From Bradyrhizobium sp. dw_411 (lineage in GTDB: Bacteria > Pseudomonadota > Alphaproteobacteria > Rhizobiales > Xanthobacteraceae): 64,000 nt of DNA. This document shows positions 54,714 through 63,150 of this stretch, one piece after another. Under the pieces are notes generated by a model, which did no database searches, was not told where the DNA came from, and worked only from the letters and a program-made list of their open reading frames with translations. Numbering within the stretch: position 1 is the first letter of the stretch; the number at the start of each line of letters is the position of its first letter. The translations under genes and the position numbers were made by a program. The stretch is from NCBI RefSeq assembly GCF_018449695.1, contig NZ_JAAVUY010000001.1, positions 434,001 to 498,000 of the forward strand. Reading direction: 5' to 3'.

Positions 54714-56225
54714 ATGGCGCTTGCAATGACTCGACCCCAGAAGCATCCCAGCAGCGGCTATTATTGGTTTCGGAAACGTGTTCCGGACGATCTCCGCAGC
54801 CTAATCGGGAAGCGGGAAGAGCACTTCAGTTTGGGGACTCGCGACCCTGGCGAGGCCAAACGCCTTCATGCGTTGAAGTTGGCTGAAGTCGAAGAGCGTT
54901 GGGCTAATCTGCGCCTTGGCCAGCGTCAGTTGTCACCGGATGATATCGCGAGACTCGCTTCGGAAATTGGCGAGCAACTTCGACGCCGACTGGAAGCGGA
55001 TCCTTACCAGCCTTTGCGATGGGATGTCGAAGTTGGGGCGAGGCTCTGGATCGCGTCTGACACGCATGACGTCTACACCGACATCACGCAAGCGCTGAGC
55101 CCAGCCGACTGGAAGCAGCTCGAACAACAAAACATATGCTACGCGCTTGTCGATGAGCACGTAATTGGAAGAGGCATAACTCCTCGCCCCGAGGATCGCG
55201 AACGGCTGGTTCGGGCCGCGTCGATCCAGGTGCAACGGATTATCCAGGCTCATGAAGCCTACCTGCTCGGCAAACAGGACATCAGTTCGGGTGGATGGGA
55301 ACCGTCGAAACCTCGGACGCCAGCCGCACCACTTACTTTCGAAGCGGTCATTCTGGGTTGGCTCGTGGAGAAGAAGCCGAACGAAAAGACGGAGTACAGT
55401 TGGCGCCGTGTCATGACGGAGCTTTCGGAATTTGTGGGCCACGATGATGCACGACGAGTGAGCGCTGACGATCTTGTAAGCTGGAAAGCAGATCTCCTCG
55501 CAAAGGGTCGGGCGGCGAAGACCATTCGCGATAGCAAGCTGGCCCCCGCTCGAGCAATTTTTCAATGGGCGGTCGATAACCGCAAGCTCAATACCAATCC
55601 TGCTGCTCGCATCAACATCGATCTGAAAAGTCGGTCAACCGAGAAGAGGCGAGGATACACGGACGAGGAAGCCAAGCTCGTCCTGCGCGCGGCGCGTACA
55701 TCGAAGGAGGCGCATAAGCGGTGGGTGCCTTGGGTTTGTGCCTACACGGGTGCGCGAATTGCAGAAATTTGTCAGCTGCGCTCCGAGGACATCAAGCAGA
55801 TCGACGGCATATGGTGCATTGCTTTCGCTGCGGAAGCCGGGTCGCTAAAAAACGTAAACTCGGAGCGCGTGGTGCCCATTCACTCGGCGTTGAGGGAAGA
55901 AGGTTTCCTGAAGTTTTCAGCTTCGATCAAGAAAGGGCCGCTGTTCGTCGATCTAGCGCCGGACCGTTTCGGCAGCCGCGGCGGCACGGGGACCAAGGTA
56001 CTGAGTCGTTGGATCAGGTCACTCGGCGTGACGGACAAGCGAATTTCACCCAATCATTCCTGGCGTCATCGTCTCAAGACGCTAGGCCGCCGTAACGGGC
56101 TGGCAGTCGATATTCTTGATGCTATGACCGGCCATGGTCGTAAAACAGTCGCAGACACCTATGGCGAATTCCCGCCGGAAGCGATGCTGCGCGAACTAAG
56201 TAAAATTCCACCACTTGACTCATGA
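54714..56225 (+). CDS. Tyrosine-type integrase of the genomic island
   Basis: 503-residue site-specific recombinase. N-terminus SGYYWFRKRVPDDLRSLIGK fits the DUF6538 domain that heads many island integrases; a SAM-like core-binding domain lies at about 210-305 (SADDLVSWKADLLAKGRAAK), and the catalytic domain has Arg in TGARIAEICQL, HSWRHRLKTLG (HxxR), and His and Tyr in MTGHGRKTVADTYGEF. It lies 85 bases from tRNA-Ser and points away. GTG at 54705 and ATG at 54726 are alternative starts. Codon use is less GC-biased than the genes to the left, in keeping with transfer. Confidence 0.93.
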   Translation: MALAMTRPQKHPSSGYYWFRKRVPDDLRSLIGKREEHFSLGTRDPGEAKRLHALKLAEVEERWANLRLGQRQLSPDDIARLASEIGEQLRRRLEADPYQPLRWDVEVGARLWIASDTHDVYTDITQALSPADWKQLEQQNICYALVDEHVIGRGITPRPEDRERLVRAASIQVQRIIQAHEAYLLGKQDISSGGWEPSKPRTPAAPLTFEAVILGWLVEKKPNEKTEYSWRRVMTELSEFVGHDDARRVSADDLVSWKADLLAKGRAAKTIRDSKLAPARAIFQWAVDNRKLNTNPAARINIDLKSRSTEKRRGYTDEEAKLVLRAARTSKEAHKRWVPWVCAYTGARIAEICQLRSEDIKQIDGIWCIAFAAEAGSLKNVNSERVVPIHSALREEGFLKFSASIKKGPLFVDLAPDRFGSRGGTGTKVLSRWIRSLGVTDKRISPNHSWRHRLKTLGRRNGLAVDILDAMTGHGRKTVADTYGEFPPEAMLRELSKIPPLDS

Positions 56226-56308
56226 ACGGTGGGCCGCGTTGAGTGGTAGGTTCGGTCCAATGTAGCTATTCGATTCTGCCCATCGGTAAGCTTTCTGACA
56301 AAAGCTTA

Positions 56309-56671
56309 TCAGCCGCGAGACGCGCGGGAGGCCAAGCTAAGCGCTTCAAGTGGCACCTCGCCATAAGGCGTTTTGACCTGAACTCCAGATTTTTGACCCT
56401 TTGCTCCGGGCTGAATCGGACCATACAGAGTGATCGCTGACGCGCTTTCCACGTCGGGCAATAATTTCGCTAACGCGTTCTTGATGCGGTCCAATAGATC
56501 TTTTGCCCCTTTCTGTTTTTTTGCAGCCGCGTAGTCGAGCTTCTCTAGAATGTCTCTTGCATCTACCAGTTCCACGCTTGGATCAAACAGGGACGCAGTT
56601 GCGTCGAGATCAAGTCCTGAGCTTTCGCCACGTCGATAGAGCGAGAAGGCAGACCCAATGATGATCTTCGG
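56309..56671 (-). pseudogene. Remnant of an AAA/SMC-like ATPase gene
   Basis: One frame reads IIIGSAFSLYRRGESSGLDL, then LDYAAAKKQKGAKDLLDRIK and TPYGEVPLEALSL, then leaves the expected course with six unrelated residues and a stop. The PYGxVPLxxLSLG segment and the spaced Lys-rich helix resemble the middle of predicted AAA ATPases found in defence islands. The other end is closed by a TAA in FG*PKIIIGS. No Walker A or B is in the fragment. So it is an internal piece cut at both ends. The match is from memory and not certain. Confidence 0.5.
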
Positions 56672-56698
56672 TTAGCCGAAGGAATTCTGCACGAGTGC

Positions 56699-57016
56699 AT
56701 GCACCTACAGCTCACACTGATTGAAGAACAGATCGCGTTGATTGCGGCCGAGAAGGAAGCTCATTTTTCGCCGTGGCGGCAGGAAGTCCGTCCCACTCGT
56801 GGCGTGCTGCATGCTTTGTACGTGTTTCGAGTCATTCAGGACTTTTTTGCCGCCCTCATGCACTCCGCAACTTTGAGTGAGGGACAGTTCAGGTATGCCC
56901 AACGTCGTTGCGATCAGATTGATGAAGATGTACTTCAGGTTGAAGGCTTGACGATGAGCCAAGACCTTACCCCAATTGGCCGAGCCTTTGCGACGAGGCT
57001 GAAAGCTCGGAAGTAG
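56699..57016 (+). CDS. Hypothetical 105-residue ORF, doubtful
   Basis: Starts MHLQLTLIEEQIALIAAEKE and ends IGRAFATRLKARK; mostly helical in character. No family recognised. The opposite strand is also open across 56705-57073, and no good ribosome binding site is seen, so it may be non-coding. Together with 57017-57122 it fills the gap between the ATPase remnant and the nuclease-like gene. Confidence 0.25.
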   Translation: MHLQLTLIEEQIALIAAEKEAHFSPWRQEVRPTRGVLHALYVFRVIQDFFAALMHSATLSEGQFRYAQRRCDQIDEDVLQVEGLTMSQDLTPIGRAFATRLKARK

Positions 57017-57122
57017 GCGGGGATCAAGCGGCACATCTCGGCTGACGTTGTGCCAACGCCGGACAAATTCCAAAACCCTCGATTGACGAAAACTGGCGGA
57101 TCAATTGGCTAAAGGAAGCGGC

Positions 57123-57662
57123 TCACGGTTGTAAGCTGCTTCGAAATTCGCGAACTCGAGCAGGAAGCTCGGCAACCTGGAACGCCGTCGTCAAGAGATT
57201 AACATGCTTCAATGAGATCGTCCTTGAATTCGGGAGCGCTGAGGTGGCGACTAAGTAAAACTCCCACTGCCATGCGTCCCGGTGATCCGCTTCGGGCGTT
57301 ACATTCGGATGATATCCGAAAAGGTAGGCGTGCGCGTATCGTCCCTTTTGCGCCGTCCAACCGTGATTATCATGATAGCCCGTCCTCTCACGTATGTCGT
57401 ATACCGGCCGAGGTGGCTTATCCGATTCCCATGTCTGCAAAGCAGCGCACTGCTTGACCTCCAGGCGGTGACCGTCAGAATGTTCAAAATCCCACCCAGC
57501 CCAATCGTGAGCGCACCACCGCCAATCCGGAAGCATTGCGCTTACGATGGCTTCAACCACAATCGAGCGGAGATTGTTCACCACCACGCGTTTGTCGAAA
57601 GTATTGGCGTAGCATTTTCGAGCGACCGCTTCAGTGTTCGGGACTATCGCCGCATTATTCAT
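57123..57662 (-). CDS. PD-(D/E)XK nuclease-like hypothetical protein
   Basis: 179 residues. The stretch WDFEHSDGHRLEVKQCAALQ shows a classic restriction-fold core: Asp in WDF, then Glu-x-Lys in LEVKQ. This is followed by VYDIRERTGYHD, a Trp-rich part and WQWEFYLVATSALPNSRTIS. I recall similar 170-190 residue proteins of unknown function in integrative elements. The preceding VVNNLRSIVVEAIVSAMLPDW gives the usual N-terminal helix with an active-site Glu (VEAI). Probably a DNA endonuclease of the type II-like fold; target unknown. No methyltransferase is adjacent. Confidence 0.7.
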   Translation of the reverse strand: MNNAAIVPNTEAVARKCYANTFDKRVVVNNLRSIVVEAIVSAMLPDWRWCAHDWAGWDFEHSDGHRLEVKQCAALQTWESDKPPRPVYDIRERTGYHDNHGWTAQKGRYAHAYLFGYHPNVTPEADHRDAWQWEFYLVATSALPNSRTISLKHVNLLTTAFQVAELPARVREFRSSLQP

Positions 57663-57729
57663 TGGATGCCGCCTTGCTTCGCGTGATCAAATTTAATGAA
57701 GGAAGAAGATCTATCATCGAGGTTCAAAC

Positions 57730-57882
57730 ATGGATGCCGTCGAGTTCGGCTGTTTGGACGAGGTTTCAGAATTCTTGCGCGCAAATCCGGGCTCGGGTGT
57801 CGCATGGAGCCCGGATGGAGCAAGATTGTCGACCACATCAATATTGACGGAATACCGCGTTAGAAAAAGGGTCGGCATATGA
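57730..57882 (+). CDS. Small ORF (50 residues), island gene candidate
   Basis: ATG at 57730 is seven bases after GAGG, a good ribosome binding site. Product begins MDAVEFGCLDEVSEFLRANP and ends EYRVRKRVGI. It has no recognised family; SGVAWSPDGARLS resembles a single WD40-type strand but one repeat means little. The stop codon abuts the next small ORF directly (TGA then ATG). Confidence 0.35.
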   Translation: MDAVEFGCLDEVSEFLRANPGSGVAWSPDGARLSTTSILTEYRVRKRVGI

Positions 57883-58032
57883 ATGCTCGAAACACTGCAG
57901 CAGGTCCTTGCGCTGGGGCGATCCCTTGAACCATATGAGCACATACCGTCCGCCGCCAGTAGCGGTTTGCGCGCACTGTCGGCCTTGTTAAGACTGGTCG
58001 CTTCGCCTAGCCGCGGACCTGTAGAAAAGTAA
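57883..58032 (+). CDS. Small ORF (49 residues) directly following
   Basis: Starts at the base after the previous stop. Product MLETLQQVLALGRSLEPYEH, then LRALSALLRLVASPSRG, is Leu-rich and likely helical. It overlaps the end of the convergent unknown gene by 26 bases. An overlapping ATG at 57879 opens only 16 codons in another frame. Function unknown; coding status is not proven. Confidence 0.3.
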   Translation: MLETLQQVLALGRSLEPYEHIPSAASSGLRALSALLRLVASPSRGPVEK

Positions 58033-59621
58033 GCAGCGCAGTGCGTATCAAACCCACGAAGAATGCCTCCAGCTCGAAGTGATCGCCTTCCGGCAGCGCT
58101 TCATGGACGGAAGCGCGGATCCGGTGCGCCGCTACCAGGTCGGCAACGATCTCTCCGCTCGGTTCGGCGCGTAGAGCCTGAAACGCCGCTTTCTGCGCCG
58201 ACCAGTTGGTCGGGAACGTGTACTGCTTACGGAGATCCGTAACGTCATTGCGATCGAGCAGACGCAGGACCTGCGGATCCTTCCAGAGTTGCCTGAACTT
58301 CTGAAAAAGCTGGGTGCCGGTGCCGCCCAGGGCAACCGCAATGTGCTCGACGACGACGGATAGTCCCTGCACATCACTTTTCATGCCCTCGATCGCGAAT
58401 TCGTTGCCGCGCAGCGCATGCTCCACGAATGATCGGAGCCGCCAGAAGAATGCCTCTTGGCCTTCCTTCGCCAGGAAATCCACAAAAGCGGCGATGTCCG
58501 CATCCGAAACACCCGTTGAACCAGCCGTCGCCAGCGACGCCTTAAGCGTCAGATGTACGCGCTCTTTCTCTTCCGCCGCCCAATCCGGCCAGATGACATC
58601 CAAAGCCGGCTTGAACCATCCGCTGACCCGTCCGATGCGGTCCCGCAACTCAGCGAACTTCAAGTCGCCGGTTCGTCGTGCCAATATGACGGCTTTCTCT
58701 AAAACGGCTTGATAGGCGTCCGCAATCAGCGGACGACCCTCCCTCTTCCATTCGGACCAACGTTCTGCGAGAAATCGGATTGCAGCAACGAGTTGATCGA
58801 CAGTTACGGCAAGGCGGCCAACCGTTGCCTCCGACAACGCGGTCGTCTCTTGTTCATACTGCGCGCTTTGCGCCGCGCTGAGCCGAAAGCGTCCGCCCTT
58901 GTCCCTTGATGATTTCCGACAGAAGACGCGAGCGCTCCTCAGCGAACCAAACGATCGCGTCCAAGGACACTTGATGGTCCGCAAATCCGCGCGCCGCATG
59001 GAACGGGGTAAAATCATAGGAAGGCCCTGAACCATCAGGAAGCCTGCCAGCTCCCAGCGCTTCCACGGCGCGCCGTAAAATAGCTTCGTCGCCGAGATTA
59101 ATTCTGATGTGTACCCCGGCGCCTGCCACCTCGGCAGCCAACAGGACTTGCCATGTCGAATAATACGTCTCGACATTTATCCCGTCGAACATGTTTGTCT
59201 CGACGTCATTGCTCACGTCGACGCGCATATCCAGCCAAGCTTCGAACGTTGCGACCGACGGGCGCTGAATAAACTCAGAAAACCGCGGTGCTAGATCGTC
59301 GAGCGGATTGACGGACGGACCGTAAGCCAAGCTATTTCGCCACCGATAAAACGCCTCATCCAGCTCGACGGCTGCATCCCAGCGTGGCCCGTCCGGCTCG
59401 GTTGGATGGCGTAACTGGCGCGGTCCCCAATGTTCGTGCGCCATCAGCCAAAATCGGCGTGCCACCGGGTCAGGATAGCGGATGCGCATCCGCGGGCAGA
59501 GCAAGCCCTGCTTTTCGAGGTATTCAAGCAAGCTTGACCCGACTTTCCGACCATGAAAAGCGTGAAGGGAGTCAATCTTGTGTGCGAACGCGTCGGTGGT
59601 CATATAGCGGTGAAACTGCAT
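58007..59621 (-). pseudogene. Large unknown island gene split by a one-base frameshift
   Basis: Two overlapping frames join into one protein of about 535 residues. The first, from an ATG at 59621 with GGGGG just upstream, reads MQFHRYMTTDAFAHKIDSLH to RSRLLSEIIK and then runs out of frame to a stop at 58854. The second takes up as KGGRFRLSAAQSAQYEQETT and continues to FVGLIRTALLTFLQVRG. Removing one C of the CCC at 58903-58905 (plus strand) joins them. It could also be two coupled genes if the second starts at a TTG just inside, which follows an AAGAG. The C-terminal half is Ala/Leu/Glu-rich and helical. No known domain, no signal peptide, no membrane segment. Confidence 0.6.
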
Positions 59622-59719
59622 TACCCCCGATAACACGGATCAACCTGGCTCGGGAGATCCGCAATGCTATAGCGCTGAGTACATGGATGATCCGACGGGT
59701 GGGAAAACGGGGGCGGCGC

Positions 59720-60316
59720 CTAGAGCTGTTCCTTGACCGCATCCGGGATTTTTTCGAGGGACGGTTTGAAATTCTTGTACTTCTTCTCGTTCTGCTTGAC
59801 GCACTCCGCCAGCGATGTGAGCATCGAACCGCCCTTGCTCTCAAAACTGAGCGACAGGTTAGCCACATTCCCCGGCATCACGAGGGTGAAATATCGAGCA
59901 TTCCACAGTGCCTCGGAGAATTGTTTGGGCTCAATCTGCAGAATTAGGATCGTATTCTTGTCTTTGAGGACGTAATCGAAATTGGCACCGGCGATCAGGC
60001 CGTCTTTCCGGTCACTGAAGAAATTCCAGCGCAGCGAGCCCTGGTCGGGACCTTGAATTTCCCACTCGGTGTTGTGGACGAAGGCCCAGAGTTCACCGTC
60101 AACCAGGGAGCGATGGAGCTCAAAAAGCGATCCATCCTTTTTGCTCGCACGGCCCCAGCAAGTAGCTTGGCCGGTCTCCGTGTCGGCGCCGCCGAACACG
60201 GTCCACCAATTATCCGTCTCCTTTTTGTAGAAGGAGAGTTCCTCTGCGGTGAGGTGGCCAACACAGAAGACGGATAGCAGGAGCATAATAATCAATCGCA
60301 TTTTCATTTGTCCCAT
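59720..60316 (-). CDS. Secreted hypothetical protein, third gene of the immunity cassette
   Basis: 198 residues with a signal peptide (KMRLIIMLLLSVFCVGHLTA, cleavage before EELSF). The mature part is rich in beta strands and aromatic residues (DNWWTVFGG, ATCWGRASKKDGS, SLRWNFFSD, YFTLVMPGN) and has two Cys. No family recognised. The ATG is one base after the stop of the gene before it, so it is surely co-translated with the SHOCT/immunity protein. Likely periplasmic. Confidence 0.78.
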   Translation of the reverse strand: MGQMKMRLIIMLLLSVFCVGHLTAEELSFYKKETDNWWTVFGGADTETGQATCWGRASKKDGSLFELHRSLVDGELWAFVHNTEWEIQGPDQGSLRWNFFSDRKDGLIAGANFDYVLKDKNTILILQIEPKQFSEALWNARYFTLVMPGNVANLSLSFESKGGSMLTSLAECVKQNEKKYKNFKPSLEKIPDAVKEQL

Positions 60317-60317
60317 C

Positions 60318-60752
60318 TCAACGTCGAGTCGCGCTGCCAAGAAGGTTAGCTTTCAGATCATCGAATTCGGCCTGGGATATTGCACCTCGTGTAAGGAGAT
60401 CATGGAGGCGTTCCAGCTCCTGAGCGACGGATGGATGAGATATCGCTGGCGGCTCGACGACCTGAATCTTTTTCGCATCGTTGATGAAGAGGTTAAGCCC
60501 GGACTCGCCACCGCTGCTCGTAGAGCCAACTCGATGAGCCGCCCGCATCGCCCAGACCAGCGCGATCCCCCAGCCAATGACGGTGCCGCCGAAGGCGATA
60601 TTGATGACGAGGATGATCCAACGGTTCGGGTGGTTGCGCCGGAATGCCACGATGCTCGGCATGATGTAGATGATGCCGACAATGAGGAAACCTAAGCCCA
60701 GGAAGATGATGAAAGTGGTGTCGTCCGCAGGAGGTTGAGAACTCGGATGCAT
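60318..60752 (-). CDS. Superinfection-immunity family membrane protein with SHOCT tail
   Basis: 144 residues. Two membrane helices at about 13-35 (FIIFLGLGFLIVGIIYIMP) and 45-68 (WIILVINIAFGGTVIGWGIA) with the PSIVAFRRNHPNRWII loop between them. This is the pattern of the superinfection-immunity protein family (related to phage T4 Imm, which blocks DNA injection by later phages). The C-terminal 30 residues (ELERLHDLLTRGAISQAEFD) form a SHOCT domain, a short oligomerisation module. One base separates it from the upstream gene and one base from the downstream gene. Confidence 0.85.
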   Translation of the reverse strand: MHPSSQPPADDTTFIIFLGLGFLIVGIIYIMPSIVAFRRNHPNRWIILVINIAFGGTVIGWGIALVWAMRAAHRVGSTSSGGESGLNLFINDAKKIQVVEPPAISHPSVAQELERLHDLLTRGAISQAEFDDLKANLLGSATRR

Positions 60753-60753
60753 G

Positions 60754-61317
60754 TCACATTGCTCGCAGAATTATCGAGGCGATGAACGATCCGATCCAGA
60801 CGAAGCCATAGGTCGGCGTCTGCCGCAGGCGTTGCGCGCGCACGAAGAGGTAGACGGGCGCCAACAACAGGGCAAAGAACGTCATCCATCCGGAGCTGTA
60901 GCCGGCGCGCTTGAGTTGCTGTTCGTCAAGAAGGCACAGCCCGCCATTTACCAGAAGAGGAATGAGCCAAGAGAGCTTCGACAAGAATTCGTAGTCTTCG
61001 TACGGGTGCTTAAACTGGAAGCCGAGGATTGCGATATCGACGAACACATATGCAATTGGTGCGACGGCGAGCGTCCAAACCAAGCCGTTGTTGACGTGGT
61101 TTGCGGCAATGGCTGGCGGGGTATCCTTGAGCTGCACGCCTATTTCCGTGGTTCGCAGCGGCTGCCAGTCGGCCAAGCCTTTACGCCAGATCGGCGTTTC
61201 TCCATCGATCGTCTGGTCTGCCAGGAGTTCGCGTAGCTTGCTGGCCGGTACAGGGCCTTTGCGTTGGCCGCCCTGCGCATAAAACCATGTCTCGTCGCTC
61301 GTCGTGGTGTCGGTCAA
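60754..61317 (-). CDS. GYF_2 (DUF4339) domain membrane protein, first gene of the cassette
   Basis: About 187 residues. N-terminal GYF_2/DUF4339 domain (ETWFYAQGGQRKGPVPASKL, IWRKGLADWQPL), then about four hydrophobic segments (85-105, 118-135, 145-163, 172-186). GYF_2 domains are thought to mediate protein contacts. Start is taken as the TTG at 61317, five bases after GGGGG; a TTG four codons upstream is also possible. No ATG start is available. Leads a three-gene unit with one-base spacings. Confidence 0.75.
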   Translation of the reverse strand: MTDTTTSDETWFYAQGGQRKGPVPASKLRELLADQTIDGETPIWRKGLADWQPLRTTEIGVQLKDTPPAIAANHVNNGLVWTLAVAPIAYVFVDIAILGFQFKHPYEDYEFLSKLSWLIPLLVNGGLCLLDEQQLKRAGYSSGWMTFFALLLAPVYLFVRAQRLRQTPTYGFVWIGSFIASIILRAM

Positions 61318-61454
61318 ATCAGCCCCCAATCTTGATGCTGTTTCGCGTGGCTTGGATTCAGCCGAGTAGTTCTAATGTTTCCGCCGGCGCAAAGTCCAGA
61401 ATTTTGTCTGTTTAAAGCGGTGGGTTAATAAGCGACAGCTTGGTTGGCTGAGGC

Positions 61455-61691
61455 ATGGACCTTCGCCAAGTATTCGCAGCCAATCTACGCCGCTTCCGGA
61501 ACGCCAAGGGGCTGTCCCAAGAGGATTTGGCCTATGAAGCCGGCGTGAACAGAACCTACATGAGCAAGCTGGAGCAGGGCGGAACGTTCGTCGGCTTGGA
61601 GATCATCAGCAAGCTGGCGGAGGTGCTGGAAGTCGAAGCTGCCGAGTTTCTCAAGCCACCGCCCAAAAGGGTGCGCAAGAAGCCCTTCTAG
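61455..61691 (+). CDS. XRE-family transcriptional regulator
   Basis: 78 residues, essentially one Cro/C1-type helix-turn-helix: ANLRRFRNAKGLSQEDLAYE, then AGVNRTYMSKLEQGG and ISKLAEVLEVEAAEFL. It ends with a basic tail (KRVRKKPF). It is divergent from the three-gene cassette across 137 bases and is the likely local regulator, though no operator was identified. Confidence 0.9.
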   Translation: MDLRQVFAANLRRFRNAKGLSQEDLAYEAGVNRTYMSKLEQGGTFVGLEIISKLAEVLEVEAAEFLKPPPKRVRKKPF

Positions 61692-61709
61692 TCTCCAACC
61701 GTGCGGCTG

Positions 61710-62312
61710 CTAATTGGGCCCCGCGGTCAGAAACCGTTCCGGTGCCGTATTCTCATCGGTAAAAATAGCTGCCGTCAGCGGCCGTCCAAACACGGCCCCG
61801 GTGTCGAGATTCATACGGTTCGGGCGTTGGTCCGGCAGCCCACCACGGATCGGAGTATGTCCATGGACGATCAAGCGGCCATAATCCCTCCCGTCCGATA
61901 GAAACGGCTCGCGAATCCAGAGTAGATCGTGCTCGTCCTGTTGATCAAGCGGCCGGTCTGGATGGACGCCAGCGTGAACTAAGAAGCGCCGACCATCATC
62001 ATAGAACTTTGGGAGTGATCGCAACCAGGCTTGGTATTTGTCGGGAATGTCGACCGCTCTCGCTGCGCGAAAGCTGCGCAGTGTTTGATCTCCGCCGTTT
62101 CGAAGCCACCGTGCCTCGTTCATTTCACTTTCAATTGCCGCGAGCAACATAGCTTCGTGGTTACCCAGCAAGCAGATAATCTCATCTCATCAGGTGACCA
62201 CTTTTGAAGGGCGATCAAGAGATCAAGAACGCCGCTACTGTCTATGCCTCGATCGATGTAGTCGCCAAGGAAGACGAACCGGCTTCGTTCCTCAGCAGTC
62301 GGGTCTGGCCGA
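61710..62312 (-). pseudogene. Decayed serine/threonine-type metallophosphatase gene
   Basis: Calcineurin-like phosphoesterase of the PrpA/bacteriophage-lambda phosphatase type. FVFLGDYIDRG lies in one frame, GNHEAM, FLVHAGVHPDRPLDQQ and LIVHGHTPIRGG in another. The shift is caused by a tandem five-base duplication (TCATC TCATC, plus strand 62182-62191); without one copy the frames join as WSPDEIICLLGNHEAM. The N-terminal GDIHG motif is absent; that end runs into a repeat element. The downstream half remains open (153 codons from an ATG at 62171). Confidence 0.75.
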
Positions 62313-62345
62313 CGAGATCATCGTGTTGCTGGAAGGTTGATTACT

Positions 62346-62442
62346 CTCCATGGCCGGGCTTGTCCCGGCCATCCAAGTCTTTCTCGCTGCTGCCACCATA
62401 AGAGATGGATGCCTGGGACAAGCCTGGACATGCCCGGGCATG
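62346..62442. repeat. Palindromic element next to the phosphatase remnant
   Basis: Two hairpins: TGGCCGGGCTTGTCCCGGCC then ATCCA, and GATGGATGCCTGGGACAAGC, CTGGACATGCCCGGGCATG. It has the same character as the elements between sucA-sucB and atpD-atpC. It sits where the N-terminal part of the phosphatase should be. Confidence 0.6.
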
Positions 62443-62687
62443 AAGAAACGCGTGAGACAGGATCAATCTCCCAGCCCCCACCGATCAGGACCAACGCGAT
62501 CGTGGTGCTGATCGCGCCTTGCGAGGCACGGTCACTCATTCAAATCGAGAGAATTATCTAGCGGTTCTTCTTTTAGAATGTTCGGCGACGCGCTCTCGAC
62601 CACGGGTCAATCGCCTTGGACAAACGAATACGCTGGCTCCGAAGCCCAACAACCGGCCGATTGGCGGCTCTGCCTGAACCGATAGTC
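62443..62687. other. 245 bases with no supported gene
   Basis: A short minus-strand frame starting MSDRASQGAISTTIALVLIG (ATG at 62539) runs into the repeat; it could be the beginning of a broken gene. Nothing else is recognisable here. Confidence 0.3.
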
Positions 62688-63068
62688 TTAGCCTTCTGAC
62701 GGATCCATGCGACATTTCAACGCCACCCACGGCTTGTCGGCGTAGTCGCCAGTTGTCCCAAAGGGGACTGTTGTGAAGAAGACGTGCGCGACCTCGCGTA
62801 GCGACGCGGATAGCGGCCGAGCGTCAGCGACCCTAACATCAAGGCGACCAATAGGACGATCAAGCAAAGCGAGAGCAGATCCAGTCGGCCCTGATTTCCA
62901 TTCGGCGGGCGTCCTTACGAACGATGTCACGGCAGGCACTCCAATAATCCGACGACGATCATGAAGGGCATCTGTATCATTGGAGAGATGGCACCTTTCT
63001 CTGACGGGCGATTCATGTCGGACTTTCGGACCGTCCGCCCACCGCTGATCTGCGTCTTCTCGGTTCAA
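62688..63068 (-). CDS. Hypothetical protein, possibly truncated
   Basis: 126-codon frame. The C-terminal 70 residues (WKSGPTGSALALLDRPIGRL, VRVADARPLSASLREVAHVF, FGTTGDYADKPWVALKC) look protein-like; the first 50 are rich in Arg, Asp and His and look less natural, so the true start may be inside or the gene may be broken. No family recognised. It follows the AAA ATPase gene by 82 bases on the same strand. Confidence 0.35.
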   Translation of the reverse strand: MNREDADQRWADGPKVRHESPVRERCHLSNDTDALHDRRRIIGVPAVTSFVRTPAEWKSGPTGSALALLDRPIGRLDVRVADARPLSASLREVAHVFFTTVPFGTTGDYADKPWVALKCRMDPSEG

Positions 63069-63150
63069 GAAGAGATCTTTGCGAGCCTAAGGGACCGGGC
63101 GCTACGCTGATCGCCGCCAAGACGAAGCTCCTAAGTCTTCGGGCATTGCG

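Noticed and set aside
56705..57073. 122-codon minus-strand ORF opposite the 105-residue ORF
   Set aside because: No family resemblance and no ribosome binding site; only one of the two strands can be coding and neither is convincing.
58854..59176. N-terminal part of the long minus-strand frame that overlaps the first half of the unknown gene
   Set aside because: In 58921-59176 this frame is Arg/Trp-rich and reads like a shadow; only the part after the frameshift point near 58905 looks coding.
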